Assembly: GCF_001684335.1 (NCBI RefSeq)
Contig: NZ_LOIC01000009.1
Location: 32,487-96,486 of the forward strand
DNA: 64,000 nucleotides
Direction: 5' to 3'
Source of the DNA: Photorhabdus namnaonensis
Lineage (GTDB): Bacteria > Pseudomonadota > Gammaproteobacteria > Enterobacterales > Enterobacteriaceae
Under the pieces are notes generated by a model. It did no database searches. It was not told where the DNA came from and saw only the letters and a program-made list of their open reading frames with translations. Of this stretch, positions 1-8,255 are shown piece by piece. The translations under genes and the position numbers were made by a program. The first letter of the stretch is position 1; each line of letters begins with the position of its first letter.

Positions 1-105
1 TTGCTATTGCACCCTTGCTGGCGATATTTACCGCTTGGAGAGCGGCGAAGATTAGGTTGGTGGCTGAGTAAATTCTGTTTTATGGTGCTAGGGATGGATA
101 ATGAT

Positions 106-271
106 ATCGACGCCTGTTGATAATACGTCGATATTTTCTTGCCTTTTCGACGCACAATTTCCATATGTCGATATGATCGACATATCGCCAAAACGTGTCG
201 AAATTTTTCGATTTTATCGACATGAGATCTTCACGTGTCGATGCCGTCAACATATACTCGCAACGTGTCGA
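106..271 (+). promoter_or_regulatory. Array of TGTCGA operator-like half-sites upstream of fic
   Basis: At least nine TGTCGA, CGTCGA or TCGACA-type half-sites lie in about 165 bases just before the Fic gene. The clearest unit is a perfect inverted repeat at 163-185, with arms ATATGTCGAT and ATCGACATAT and a 3-base spacer. A looser pair (ATCGACG/CGTCGAT) spans 106-132. The word CGTGTCGA occurs three times, at 194-201, 234-241 and 264-271. The last copy is 20 bases before the Fic start codon, so a bound repressor would cover promoter and ribosome binding site. The C-terminal winged-helix-like region of the Fic protein itself is the obvious candidate binder; that is inference. Confidence 0.6.
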
Positions 272-291
272 AAAAAATAGGAAATATAAAC

Positions 292-1401
292 ATGACATGG
301 CAGCCCGATGCGCCTTTTAATGCTATTCCCTTATTGCCGCCAGCCATAAAGGTGATGGAGTCCATTGCGGTACTAAAAGCCTGTATACCTGCCAGAGCTG
401 CACTGGCTACGCTTAAGCAAGCTGGTGAATTGTTGCCTAATCAGGGGTTACTCATTAACTTGTTGCCATTGCTGGAAGCAAAAGACAGCTCAGAAATCGA
501 AAATATTGTTACTACTTCAGACAAACTGTTCCAATATGCACAAGAAGACAGTCTGGCTGATCCTGCAACGAAAGAAGCACTACGCTACCGCACCGCACTT
601 TATGAAGGGTTTATACAATTAACTCGGCGGCCATTATGCACCAATACAGCTATTGAAGTTTGTAGCCGACTAAAAGCTGTTGATATGAATATTCGCAAAG
701 TTCCCGGTACAACGCTTAGTAATCAGGCAACGGGTGAAATTATTTATACACCGCCGGAAGGGGAATCTCAGATACGTGATTTACTCAGCAATTGGGAACA
801 ATTTCTTCATGCAGAAGATGGAATCGATCCATTAATCAAAATGGCCATTGCTCACTACCAGTTTGAAGCTATTCATCCGTTTACTGATGGTAATGGACGT
901 ACTGGCCGTATCATTAATATTCTCTATCTTATTGAACAACAGCTTTTGACGCTGCCAATTCTCTATTTAAGTCGTTACATCGTACAACATAAGAGTGATT
1001 ATTATCGGTTGCTCACTCAAGTCACTGCCGCTGGTAAATGGGAAGAGTGGGTCATCTATATGTTAACCGCAGTAGAGCAAACCGCTAAATGGACTACGGA
1101 TAAAATTGCTGCGGTAAGAGAACTGATTGAACATACCAGCGAGTATATCAAACAAAGCCTACCTAAGATTTACAGCCATGAGCTGGTGCAGGTGATATTT
1201 GAACAACCTTATTGCCGTATTACCAATTTGGTTGAATGTGATATTGCTAAACGTCAAACTGCTTCGGTTTATTTAAAGCAGTTGTGTGATATTGGAGTAT
1301 TACGAGAAATTCAGGCCGGGAAAGAAAAGTTATTTGTTCACCCTAAACTGGTGCAGTTAATGACCAAGGATAGTAATACATTGAGTTATTACACAGTTTG
1401 A
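292..1401 (+). CDS. Fic family protein, class II, probable AMP-transferase
   Basis: Fic proteins transfer AMP or related groups from nucleotides onto hydroxyl side chains of target proteins. The catalytic motif HPFTDGNGRTGR is intact at about residues 195-206. An N-terminal Fic_N-type domain carries SSEIEN at about residues 66-71, which fits the (S/T)xxxE(G/N) inhibitory motif of class II Fic proteins, so activity is predicted to be self-restrained. The last 80 residues look like a winged helix, as in other bacterial Fic proteins of about 370 residues. I chose the ATG at 292 because AGGAAA lies a few bases upstream and MTWQPDAPFN is a typical beginning; an in-frame ATG at 235 would lie inside the operator array. 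No antitoxin gene sits beside it. The target is unknown. Confidence 0.88.
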   Translation: MTWQPDAPFNAIPLLPPAIKVMESIAVLKACIPARAALATLKQAGELLPNQGLLINLLPLLEAKDSSEIENIVTTSDKLFQYAQEDSLADPATKEALRYRTALYEGFIQLTRRPLCTNTAIEVCSRLKAVDMNIRKVPGTTLSNQATGEIIYTPPEGESQIRDLLSNWEQFLHAEDGIDPLIKMAIAHYQFEAIHPFTDGNGRTGRIINILYLIEQQLLTLPILYLSRYIVQHKSDYYRLLTQVTAAGKWEEWVIYMLTAVEQTAKWTTDKIAAVRELIEHTSEYIKQSLPKIYSHELVQVIFEQPYCRITNLVECDIAKRQTASVYLKQLCDIGVLREIQAGKEKLFVHPKLVQLMTKDSNTLSYYTV

Positions 1402-1759
1402 AAAGTATTCAGATCAAATTTATTAAAAACTTTTGTGAATAACTGGAAAAAATTGAAGCCGAACATGATGGACCCTGTAGTTAATTCTGTGTAATTGACT
1501 GTATTAGAGGTGATAGCTGATGTGGTCACTTCTTTTCGGCCATATAATGTGCCTGTCTTTGTTGTTCGAATGAACCTATTCAAAACAGGCAGTCACACAA
1601 TTTAATTTAAGGCATCGTTAAATTCAAATAAAAGGTAATGTGCTTCTGCACTCATTCTAAATAAGATTCTAAAATAGTGCTACATCTTATACCACTCATA
1701 ATTCCATATATAACAATGGGTTGAAGAAGGCCATATGTAGCAGAATTATGAAACGCTAT
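1402..1759. other. Intergenic region between two convergent genes
   Basis: About 360 bases separate fic from the convergent 567-codon gene. I see no gene and no strong terminator. The stretch around 1465-1530 (GGACCCTGTAGTTAATTCTG and following) faintly resembles an IS256-type terminal sequence, but no transposase reading frame is present, so this is only a hint of an old insertion. Confidence 0.3.
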
Positions 1760-3463
1760 TTAGAATTCATCTTCCGAAAATTCATTTTGGTTGTGTTCTA
1801 GTGTTTGTGGCGGAAGATTATATAAATCATCCGGTGTAATGCCACAGATTTTCTCCATAATCCTTTCAGATGACATAACTGGTTGTTTCTTATCTCTCGG
1901 AAAAGTTTTAGGATAAAATTTATCTGTATCAACCCAATCAAAATTGCGGTTTATACTGCCAATTAAAACATTACAGGTATGTTTATTACCTTTTGTTCCG
2001 CCGATTGAGTGTTGTCCTGCTGCATAGCCAATTGCATATCTTGCTATGTATGATAAGTCTTTTGCACTTAATGACGATGAAGATATCCGTTCTATAGTTT
2101 TTTCATTAAGAGTGAATTCGCGAGCCCAAGTATCACTTACGTTGTTTAGGTAATACTCAAATGCACTATAAAAATAGCCAGTGGAAATCACTTTCCAAAT
2201 ATAAGAAGATGCATCGAGTTTATCATTTCTCCGATCTAATTCCTCTAATAAAATCGGTAGGGCTAACAGTTTACTATCACCTACTCCATGAATATTAGTA
2301 TGGAATTTAGCGTTAAATATTATGTCATTAAAATCGTTTAACTGTTTATCTTCAAAGCTATTAAAAGAAGTTTGAGACATCTTCACTAATCCATTGAGCG
2401 CTAAAGATTTGAATGTCTCTATGGTGACAGTTTTAGAAGGGAAAATATACTTTCCTGAACGATTTAACTCTTTCAATCCCCAATCATCACCACAACCATC
2501 AAGATATGAACATAACATAATGATATCTTTAGTTGAAATATCATTGATATATTTGGGAGGAATATTTTCTGGATTTAATGGATGGTTGCTCCTTGTATGT
2601 ATCTTTTCTTCTAGGCTATCGATCTCATTTTTTATCTTTTGAGATCTTTCCTCATTATTTATATACTCAAGCCAAAAGTAAGCTTCATTTATATCCGCAA
2701 AATCTATCGCAGTCAAAGCTGTATTGTATGCTAAATTCGGCAAATAGCTTGTGTTATCAGTCGATAGATTTGGAGCTTCCAAGAAACGATTGGCTATTTC
2801 AATAGCATACTCTGGGTTGGATTTTATATTAAAATATGATATGAAAAATAAAAGACTTTGGCATGTATTCTCTGTGACTTTACTAAAAATAAAATTAGTA
2901 AGTTTTTTTAGAATATCGGCATTATTAGAGTTGTCTAATAATACTCTGTGAGTTTCTTCATAAAACATTAATAATTGGTTATCTGATATAGTGTCTATAT
3001 CAAGATATGGCTGCTCCTCATTAAAATTTTGAGAATAGCCCATTAGACAATTAAAATAAGGCGCTATTTTTTGTTTTGTGCCAGATAAAATAAACGATTT
3101 AATTATCTGAATGTACACATTGGATGCTGTATTTGTTCTTATGAGAGAGAGAATAGTATCAACTTGCTCACTACAAATAAATTCATGTTGGTTATTTAAA
3201 AGTTTCTCAATCAAAAAGGATTTTGGTGAATCAGTGTACCTCAATAGATTAAGGATACACTGTCTTTCAATTTGGAATTTCTTTTCCTCTCTGGCAATAA
3301 TCGCTTTGCAGAAATAATAGTCAGGAGAGAATTGGGCGATAATTTCTATCTGTTGTGTCAGTTTTTCGCAAAATATGATGAAGTCACCACTCATCATGAG
3401 TGTATTCGTGGTTTTTTTTGAGACAACTGGCCTTGATTTTTTCCTGCTGTTTCGCTTCTTCAT
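1760..3463 (-). CDS. Hypothetical protein, 567 residues, function unknown
   Basis: I do not recognise this protein. It begins with a strongly basic tail (MKKRNSRKKSRPVVSKKTT). The body is predominantly helical in character, without signal peptide or clear membrane segments, which would fit a helical-repeat scaffold. The C-terminal 200 residues hold the most distinctive features: HGVGDSKLLALPILLEELDR, a Tyr-rich stretch, then HSIGGTKGNKHTC, and an acidic end. The ribosome binding site before the assigned ATG is poor, and internal ATGs at codons 23-24 are alternatives. It converges on the Fic gene and stands next to insertion-sequence debris, so it is likely accessory DNA. Confidence 0.6.
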   Translation of the reverse strand: MKKRNSRKKSRPVVSKKTTNTLMMSGDFIIFCEKLTQQIEIIAQFSPDYYFCKAIIAREEKKFQIERQCILNLLRYTDSPKSFLIEKLLNNQHEFICSEQVDTILSLIRTNTASNVYIQIIKSFILSGTKQKIAPYFNCLMGYSQNFNEEQPYLDIDTISDNQLLMFYEETHRVLLDNSNNADILKKLTNFIFSKVTENTCQSLLFFISYFNIKSNPEYAIEIANRFLEAPNLSTDNTSYLPNLAYNTALTAIDFADINEAYFWLEYINNEERSQKIKNEIDSLEEKIHTRSNHPLNPENIPPKYINDISTKDIIMLCSYLDGCGDDWGLKELNRSGKYIFPSKTVTIETFKSLALNGLVKMSQTSFNSFEDKQLNDFNDIIFNAKFHTNIHGVGDSKLLALPILLEELDRRNDKLDASSYIWKVISTGYFYSAFEYYLNNVSDTWAREFTLNEKTIERISSSSLSAKDLSYIARYAIGYAAGQHSIGGTKGNKHTCNVLIGSINRNFDWVDTDKFYPKTFPRDKKQPVMSSERIMEKICGITPDDLYNLPPQTLEHNQNEFSEDEF

Positions 3464-3625
3464 AAAACAAACTCGTTTCGTGTATATAGAGCAATTATAC
3501 TACCTGGTGAAAAGTTCATCAACAGTTGGCTTGCTCAATAAAATGAATGATTATTTGATTTAATGAGCCATTATGTATGCAATGGCACTCATAAGCGACT
3601 GCCATTATATAATGTCAGTTCTATC

Positions 3626-3752
3626 TATACCCGTTATCTTTTAAGTTGCCTCTTTGTTGGCTGCACTCACTCACCCTGGTCACATAGTTCGCTATGCTCC
3701 CGGGGATTTTCTCCCTTGCCGTCGCGATGCATTTTGAAATCCATAGGGTATA
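3626..3752. repeat. ERIC element, copy 1
   Basis: A 127-base intergenic palindromic repeat bounded by TATACCC and GGGTATA. It contains GCTCCCGGGGATT, the core of the classical ERIC primer region. It closely matches copies at 12426-12552 and 39465-39582. It lies in a gene-poor stretch upstream of the 567-codon gene. ERIC elements are non-autonomous and can be transcribed as RNA hairpins. Confidence 0.85.
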
Positions 3753-3987
3753 TATTTTTTTATTTGTATTTTCCGCTTTAATCAAGTTTTTATATTTACA
3801 CCAATCAAGAGAGATTAATGTATTTAATACTAATGTGCTACCTAGACGACTTACATACTTTTCCATTGAAGCCATACTATTCCTTTGTTAAATAATTCTA
3901 TTTCAGAGCTGCTGATTAACTTCATGACTTTTCTTGGCAATCGGGAGCATTTCATGCTTTGCATAGTGTTTTTACCTTCGCCAGCTC

Positions 3988-4116
3988 ATGATTATTAGCG
4001 AGTTGCGAAAGGCTATCGATGAATACATCCATTACTACAATAATGAGCATATTAGTCTGAAGTTAAATGGCCTGAGTCCGGTAGAGTTCCGAACTCAGAC
4101 CTTGTTAGCCGCGTAA
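3988..4116 (+). pseudogene. IS3-family transposase OrfB, C-terminal remnant
   Basis: A 42-codon open frame ends the integrase core of an IS3-family OrfB. It reads MIISELRKAIDEYIHYYNN, then EHISLKLNGLSPVEFRTQ, then a short tail and stop. The family signature is a Tyr-Asn-rich segment followed by LxGLSPVEFR. Nothing upstream restores the rest of the enzyme, so only the 3' end of the element survives. From here to dinD (4117-4356) I see no gene. Confidence 0.75.
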
Positions 4117-4275
4117 TGTAACCTGTTCAACTTTATGGGGTTACGGCTATTAGGGGAATGGTTAGTTAGGCTGAGACAATGTGATATCGTCTGAAACCTT
4201 ACTCTTGAATCAATTCATTGAGTATGAGGCGTTAGGTTGCGTCATTACTGGGTTTGATCTATTCAATATACACCC

Positions 4276-4290
4276 TTGGGTACATGCTAA
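4276..4290. other. Candidate att-like direct repeat (left)
   Basis: TTGGGTACATGCTAA here matches TTGGGTACACGCTAA at 9128-9142 in 14 of 15 bases. The two copies bracket dinD and the P4-like island. They could be the direct repeats left by integrase insertion, but dinD is normally chromosomal next to yicC, which argues against the left copy being the true boundary. This is a weak call. Confidence 0.25.
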
Positions 4291-4356
4291 ATCGAGGTGT
4301 ACCTCTGGGATGATTGAAATGTGTACAATCATGAAAGTTACATATTAGCGATGTGA

Positions 4357-5181
4357 TTACTTTTTGAGTTTTTTCTTTGCTATCGTTTCTAATTGTTTGG
4401 TGCTTTTCTCTGGTGATGGTAAATCCTCTGGCATTGTTCCGCCCAACTCTTGGATCGTATCTCTAACTTTTCTTCCAACGTCAAAATGAGTCTGGTTTGC
4501 TTGTGTTTTGGTTTTTACGTTATCTCGTCTCAGCTTTTCCTCGGCTTGGGTTGCTCTAAACAAGTTAGCAGCAAGCTCTGTTGACCCCATGTGATCTAAT
4601 ATTCGTTGTGATTTTTTTAAGCCTTTTCGTTGGTGGATTGCTTTCTGGTCTAGTCCACCGTATAAACCTTGGTAGCCGTGATTTTGGAAAATGGCAAAAT
4701 CAATATTTGTTTCTACGCCTGCTCGCTGGGCTGTTTCAACTAACTGCTTGTTATGCTCTTTTAGCTCATTACGCAGGAATAGCCGCTTTTCATCTTCTCG
4801 TAGTCTTTTAAATGTCGCATCATCTGCTAGCTCTTGCCGCCTAGTTTGAATCGCAAAATATGTCTGCCCTGCCGCTATCACTGGCTTGCTAGGATCGCCA
4901 TTTTGTACAACGAGATAGCAGGCATAGCGAGACAGTATTACATCCTTTAATTTTCTTTGTGCACCTGAGCCAATATTGACCATATCGAGGGCATCCTCGA
5001 AATGGTCTTCAATATTGTGTCCGCTATGGGAGCAGGCTTCTTTAGCTCGTTCTAAAACAGGCGTGAAGTGACGGTACTCTGAATATTCAAGAAGCTTAGA
5101 AAGCTCTCTAGCCGACCAGAATTCGATATCAGATTCATCAATTCTTTTTATTTCTTCAAATGGCTGGTGGTGTTGCTCCAT
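4357..5181 (-). CDS. dinD: DNA damage-inducible protein D
   Basis: The 274-residue product matches E. coli DinD (274 residues) along its length as I remember it, including SEYRHFTPVLERAKEAC, RYACYLVVQNGDPSKPV, FAIQTRRQELADD and FQNHGYQGLYGG. In E. coli DinD is SOS-induced and acts in the cytoplasm to inhibit RecA strand exchange. In E. coli dinD lies beside yicC; here a P4-like island separates the two. I see no complete LexA box upstream. Only a TACTGT half-site at 5253-5258 remains, so SOS control is uncertain. The N-terminal part belongs to the Bro-N/KilA-N-like group that is also common in phages. Confidence 0.93.
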   Translation of the reverse strand: MEQHHQPFEEIKRIDESDIEFWSARELSKLLEYSEYRHFTPVLERAKEACSHSGHNIEDHFEDALDMVNIGSGAQRKLKDVILSRYACYLVVQNGDPSKPVIAAGQTYFAIQTRRQELADDATFKRLREDEKRLFLRNELKEHNKQLVETAQRAGVETNIDFAIFQNHGYQGLYGGLDQKAIHQRKGLKKSQRILDHMGSTELAANLFRATQAEEKLRRDNVKTKTQANQTHFDVGRKVRDTIQELGGTMPEDLPSPEKSTKQLETIAKKKLKK

Positions 5182-5608
5182 GTATCGAACCTCTCATATT
5201 TGTAGTGGTATAGATTGATAATACGGATAGCTTACCTTTAGTGTAATTCAAATACTGTTATGCCATCCAAGAATAACCCTCTCCGTAATCTCACCGTGGC
5301 TATCGAACTACCGGAAAATCCTCGGTAGTTGAACCTCTGCATTATTTTGTTACCTTTCACTTTATTAATCATTTTCTTTGTCGTTATCTGATATCCCCAC
5401 AATCAATGAAGTGAAGTCAGTACACTAAACGCACTGAGCTAATGACTGACAACGAATATCGTCGGAAGTGAATAGAAGAACTGGGCTCACCATTCTGTTA
5501 CTCATTGTTTTCATGGCAGAGCTTAAAATTAAGCCCTGCAAATTCAGTGAGTAGGTTGGTACGTTTAACGTTCTGAGCTATAGGAGTCGCGACGTATTGC
5601 GTCGGAAC
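5182..5608. other. Region between dinD and the island genes
   Basis: About 430 bases with no gene that I can support. It must contain the dinD promoter. It is the likely place where the conserved chromosome ends and the P4-like island begins, but I find no convincing attachment repeat here. Short inverted repeats occur (for example CTACCGGAAAATCCTCGGTAG near 5310), with no poly-T tail. Confidence 0.3.
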
Positions 5609-5893
5609 CTATTGAGTGATTGAGGAGACAGCTAACTGATATCCTTGCCAATAAGAAGATCCCCCCATAACAGTGATCACCTGACCTTTCCGCAATAGCA
5701 TCACCGACAGCGCCATTTCATCAAAGCCCACTACACGCAGCGGGTAATCACTGCGCTTTTCACTCTGTGCCTGCATGGTAGCGACTGCCATCACTTTATC
5801 TGTTTGGCACTTAATACGCCTAGGCGCTACGGTTACCTTCCCTGTGACCGTGGCGATTATCGATGATGCGTTCTTTTGCTTTCTTTGTGCCAT
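5609..5893 (-). CDS. Small SSB-like (OB-fold type) protein
   Basis: About 94 residues. The pattern IATVTGKVTVAP, then a variable loop, then YPLRVVGFDEMALSVMLLRK and GQVITVMGG resembles the OB-fold layout of short single-stranded DNA-binding proteins in genomic islands (strand, loop, V.F...A..L.KGD.V.V.G). The assignment rests on this pattern alone. The start is uncertain: the frame also has an upstream GTG at 5914, and the gene overlaps the end of the preceding ORF in another frame. It is the last gene of the island's minus-strand operon. Confidence 0.45.
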   Translation of the reverse strand: MAQRKQKNASSIIATVTGKVTVAPRRIKCQTDKVMAVATMQAQSEKRSDYPLRVVGFDEMALSVMLLRKGQVITVMGGSSYWQGYQLAVSSITQ

Positions 5894-6104
5894 CCTTTTC
5901 TTTTTGTGCTCCACTCAATGAGGATCGCAAATTAACCGCGTCGCTAAATGATACGCGCATATTATGACCAGATTGCAAATATGCCGTGTGACTATATTTC
6001 AATGGGTTAGGTAACTGACCCGAAATTATCGGGGCAGCCGAAGTGAGGACTTCAAAAGTAGGACTCCTTAACCTCAAGGAGTCTACGCAGTTAACAATGA
6101 TCAT
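5820..6104 (-). CDS. Small phage-type protein, Ash/Icd-like
   Basis: About 94 residues, Ser- and Arg-rich, with SHTAYLQSGHNMRVSF in the middle. Small proteins of this type occur at this place in P4-like islands, where they are annotated as Ash or Icd-like. I base the call on position and composition rather than a firm domain. The ATG shares a base with the stop of the preceding bro gene (TGATG), suggesting translational coupling. Its 3' end overlaps the next gene by about 75 bases, so one of the two may be shorter than shown. Confidence 0.4.
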   Translation of the reverse strand: MIIVNCVDSLRLRSPTFEVLTSAAPIISGQLPNPLKYSHTAYLQSGHNMRVSFSDAVNLRSSLSGAQKEKDGTKKAKERIIDNRHGHREGNRSA

Positions 6105-6697
6105 CACTCTGCTTCTTCCAAAAGGTCAGGCTGGTATGTTCTCCACAGTTCCCGTCCTTCTTTATTTAAGCTGGCTAGTTCTCCTTTGCATGATTGAAGA
6201 TCGCGCCCACGTTGAGACGCAATTGCTTTGTATTCGTTCTGTCGCCGGGTGAAGTCGTTCAGCGCGGCAAATGGCACACCATAAGAACCCGTTTTGCGGA
6301 TAGACGGGATAACCTCACGGAATACCCAATTAGCGAATCTATGGGCAAACGTTCCTTGCTTGGTGGCCTTGCGGCTACGAGTGATTAGTTTGTAAAAACC
6401 AGACTCTGAAATGCCAGCTCGTTTTGGATTTCCCTGAATACCATAATTTAAAGTTACAGTATTTTTTTCATCCAAATCTAAAGCCTTTAGAGCTTTACTT
6501 GGGTTCGTGATCCCCAAAGCCTTACACACGTCCGCAGCAATAAACCACGGCTCATTGTTATTTTTGAAAATTCGAACCTGTACACACTCAAATTTAATAA
6601 ATGAGATATCCGCTGAGTCGATATTCAAAATAGGTTCTTGACTGTTTTCAGAGTGAACAAGTCCCTGACCGATTAAGGCCATATTTTTGGATGTCAT
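6104..6697 (-). CDS. Bro-N domain phage antirepressor-like protein
   Basis: 197 residues with an N-terminal Bro-N domain. Diagnostic pieces are WFIAADVCKALGITNPSKAL, then AGISESGFYKLITRSRK and FANWVFREVIPSIRKTGSYG. Such proteins bind DNA and act as antirepressors in prophages and satellites. The C-terminal 60 residues are charged and probably coiled coil. GGAG lies about nine bases upstream of the chosen ATG. It follows the small basic protein by 13 bases and is coupled to the next gene, so it is part of the island operon. Confidence 0.82.
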   Translation of the reverse strand: MTSKNMALIGQGLVHSENSQEPILNIDSADISFIKFECVQVRIFKNNNEPWFIAADVCKALGITNPSKALKALDLDEKNTVTLNYGIQGNPKRAGISESGFYKLITRSRKATKQGTFAHRFANWVFREVIPSIRKTGSYGVPFAALNDFTRRQNEYKAIASQRGRDLQSCKGELASLNKEGRELWRTYQPDLLEEAE

Positions 6698-6710
6698 GTT
6701 TATTACTCCG

Positions 6711-6947
6711 TTATTCGGTAGGGTACAGAGACAAAATTAATTCAGCTTGTGATTCAGATATGCCCTCATATCCACCAGCTTGAACGCGTTTATTAACAAG
6801 ACTGACAATCTTTTGTGCGTCCTGCTGGTAGCGAATACGATAGCGATAATGGCTACGTTTCTTTGGTGTCCGTTTGGTTATAATGGTGGGGCAATTTTCA
6901 ATATCTGAAATATTTAAGCCGCCACCACAAGGGCGGTTTTTTTTCAT
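6711..6947 (-). CDS. Small basic island protein, unknown function
   Basis: 78 residues starting MKKNRPCGGGLNISDIEN, followed by a basic stretch (KRTPKKRSHYRYRIRYQQ). I chose the ATG at 6947 because GAGGTGG lies just upstream and overlaps the end of the AlpA gene, which implies coupling; a longer frame up to 7037 would overlap AlpA. I do not recognise a family. The first codons, read on the opposite strand, form a hairpin with eight T residues (see the findings). Confidence 0.55.
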   Translation of the reverse strand: MKKNRPCGGGLNISDIENCPTIITKRTPKKRSHYRYRIRYQQDAQKIVSLVNKRVQAGGYEGISESQAELILSLYPTE

Positions 6948-6948
6948 C

Positions 6949-7227
6949 TTATGCCACCTCTCGTTGTGCTTTTTTAGACTCCACCCATGCGCGGATCTCT
7001 GCTGCGTCAAAAACTGAAAAACCCTCTTCAAGCTCAAAGGGTAATGGTAGTTTTCCAGCTTTAACCCATCGGTTAAGAGTTGCGTCAGATATACCTAAAA
7101 AGTCGGCTGTATGACGTTTACGAGCGTTTCCGCTGGTGGGATAAGGAGTAATACTTTTAGTGCGTGGATTGCGTTTGCGCTGGTATTCCATGATTTGCCT
7201 AGCTCTTCTCTGTTGGTAACTAGGCAT
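6949..7227 (-). CDS. AlpA-family DNA-binding regulator
   Basis: About 92 residues with a MerR-like helix-turn-helix: FLGISDATLNRWVKAGKLP, followed by FSVFDAAEIRAWVESKK. This is the Phage_AlpA type found in P4-like islands, where it controls excision and island genes. The N-terminal 35 residues are basic and may be partly upstream of the real start; an ATG at 7191 with AGG nearby is an alternative. It lies between the unknown 291-residue protein and the small basic protein. Confidence 0.82.
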   Translation of the reverse strand: MPSYQQRRARQIMEYQRKRNPRTKSITPYPTSGNARKRHTADFLGISDATLNRWVKAGKLPLPFELEEGFSVFDAAEIRAWVESKKAQREVA

Positions 7228-7286
7228 ATTTAAGAATTGTTTTGTTAAATTGTCATCGCAACGAAAAATGAGTTTTCGGTGCGAAA

Positions 7287-8162
7287 TTAATTAACTGATT
7301 TTAAACGTTTATTTGCTTCTGAGAAATATTTATCAAGAGTTCTCGCACTGATAGGACAGGTTTTCTCTAACTCTCCTTTTAGTGCGTCTTGAGTCCAGCG
7401 TTTTGATTCTGGTTTAGCTTTTTTTAAGGCTGATAGCATTGATCCAATAATCAGCAAACTATCGTCTAATGCAAGCGCGGCTTCTCCATCATTTAGAACT
7501 GATTGCTCCAACTTTTCTATATGTTCTCTACGACAAATAAACTCAACATCACCCAGCCCATCATCGGGGTAGAAGAAATTATGGTAATTCTTATAATCCA
7601 CAAATTCATTTTTAACAGAGTCAAATAAGGCTAATTCTTTATCGTTATATTCAAGTGTGAGTTTGTTGAAGCTCGCTAATATATTAACCATACCAAACTT
7701 CGTATTTAAAAACGCCCCTTCGATGTTTACGTACTCGCGTGGCGAGCGGCTCTGAGCTGTATCAAATGTGTGCATAACATCTAACTCTTCTGCGCCAATC
7801 ATCGGTAAATCATATATTCCGTGAGGTAATTTAAAAGCCACGTCTTCCCTCTCTATTTCTTCATATTCATGATCAAGCTGTTCATTTGTATAAAAACGCT
7901 CTCCTACCAGCATATTTAGAACAGCACCTTCGTTAGTGGTTGATTTAATACAATCGCTAAATTGTTTTCTCATTGTCGTTTTTATTAGTTTAGCTTTTAC
8001 GGCATATACTGATTTATCTAATAAAACAGATATCATTAATCGTTTATCTAATGCTAAAGATAGGCAATCAGCTATCGATATTTCTTCTTCAAACGAACTG
8101 GTTAATCTTCGGGCTGTCTCTCCTAAAGTAAACCATTCCTTTAGTTTAAATAACTTCTTCAT
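7287..8162 (-). CDS. Island protein of unknown function
   Basis: 291 residues. The N-terminus (LKEWFTLGETARRLTSSFEE) looks like a small MerR- or helix-turn-helix-type segment. The C-terminus (WTQDALKGELEKTCPISART followed by LDKYFSEANK) looks like a second DNA-binding module. No enzyme motif is visible. I used the ATG at 8162 with AAAAGGTG upstream; a GTG directly precedes it. Its place next to the integrase suggests a regulator or replication accessory of the island, which is inference. Confidence 0.55.
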   Translation of the reverse strand: MKKLFKLKEWFTLGETARRLTSSFEEEISIADCLSLALDKRLMISVLLDKSVYAVKAKLIKTTMRKQFSDCIKSTTNEGAVLNMLVGERFYTNEQLDHEYEEIEREDVAFKLPHGIYDLPMIGAEELDVMHTFDTAQSRSPREYVNIEGAFLNTKFGMVNILASFNKLTLEYNDKELALFDSVKNEFVDYKNYHNFFYPDDGLGDVEFICRREHIEKLEQSVLNDGEAALALDDSLLIIGSMLSALKKAKPESKRWTQDALKGELEKTCPISARTLDKYFSEANKRLKSVN

Positions 8163-8255
8163 CACGTCACCTTTTACGCGCCTTAAAGATAACCGTATCA
8201 GGTGGGTAAGGCTTCCCCACTTTTCGCCCCGTCGAGCTAGATACGGCTAGTTTTG

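Noticed and set aside
1-80. Possible C-terminal end of an upstream gene
   Set aside because: All three plus frames are briefly open and none gives a recognisable protein end, so it cannot be assigned from this window.
106-271. Possible CRISPR-like repeats
   Set aside because: The repeated word is only 6-10 bases, occurs in both orientations with irregular spacing, and no cas gene is nearby. It fits operators, not a CRISPR array.
1465-1530. IS256-type terminal repeat
   Set aside because: Resemblance is only from memory of short end sequences. No transposase remains, so I did not list it as a mobile element.
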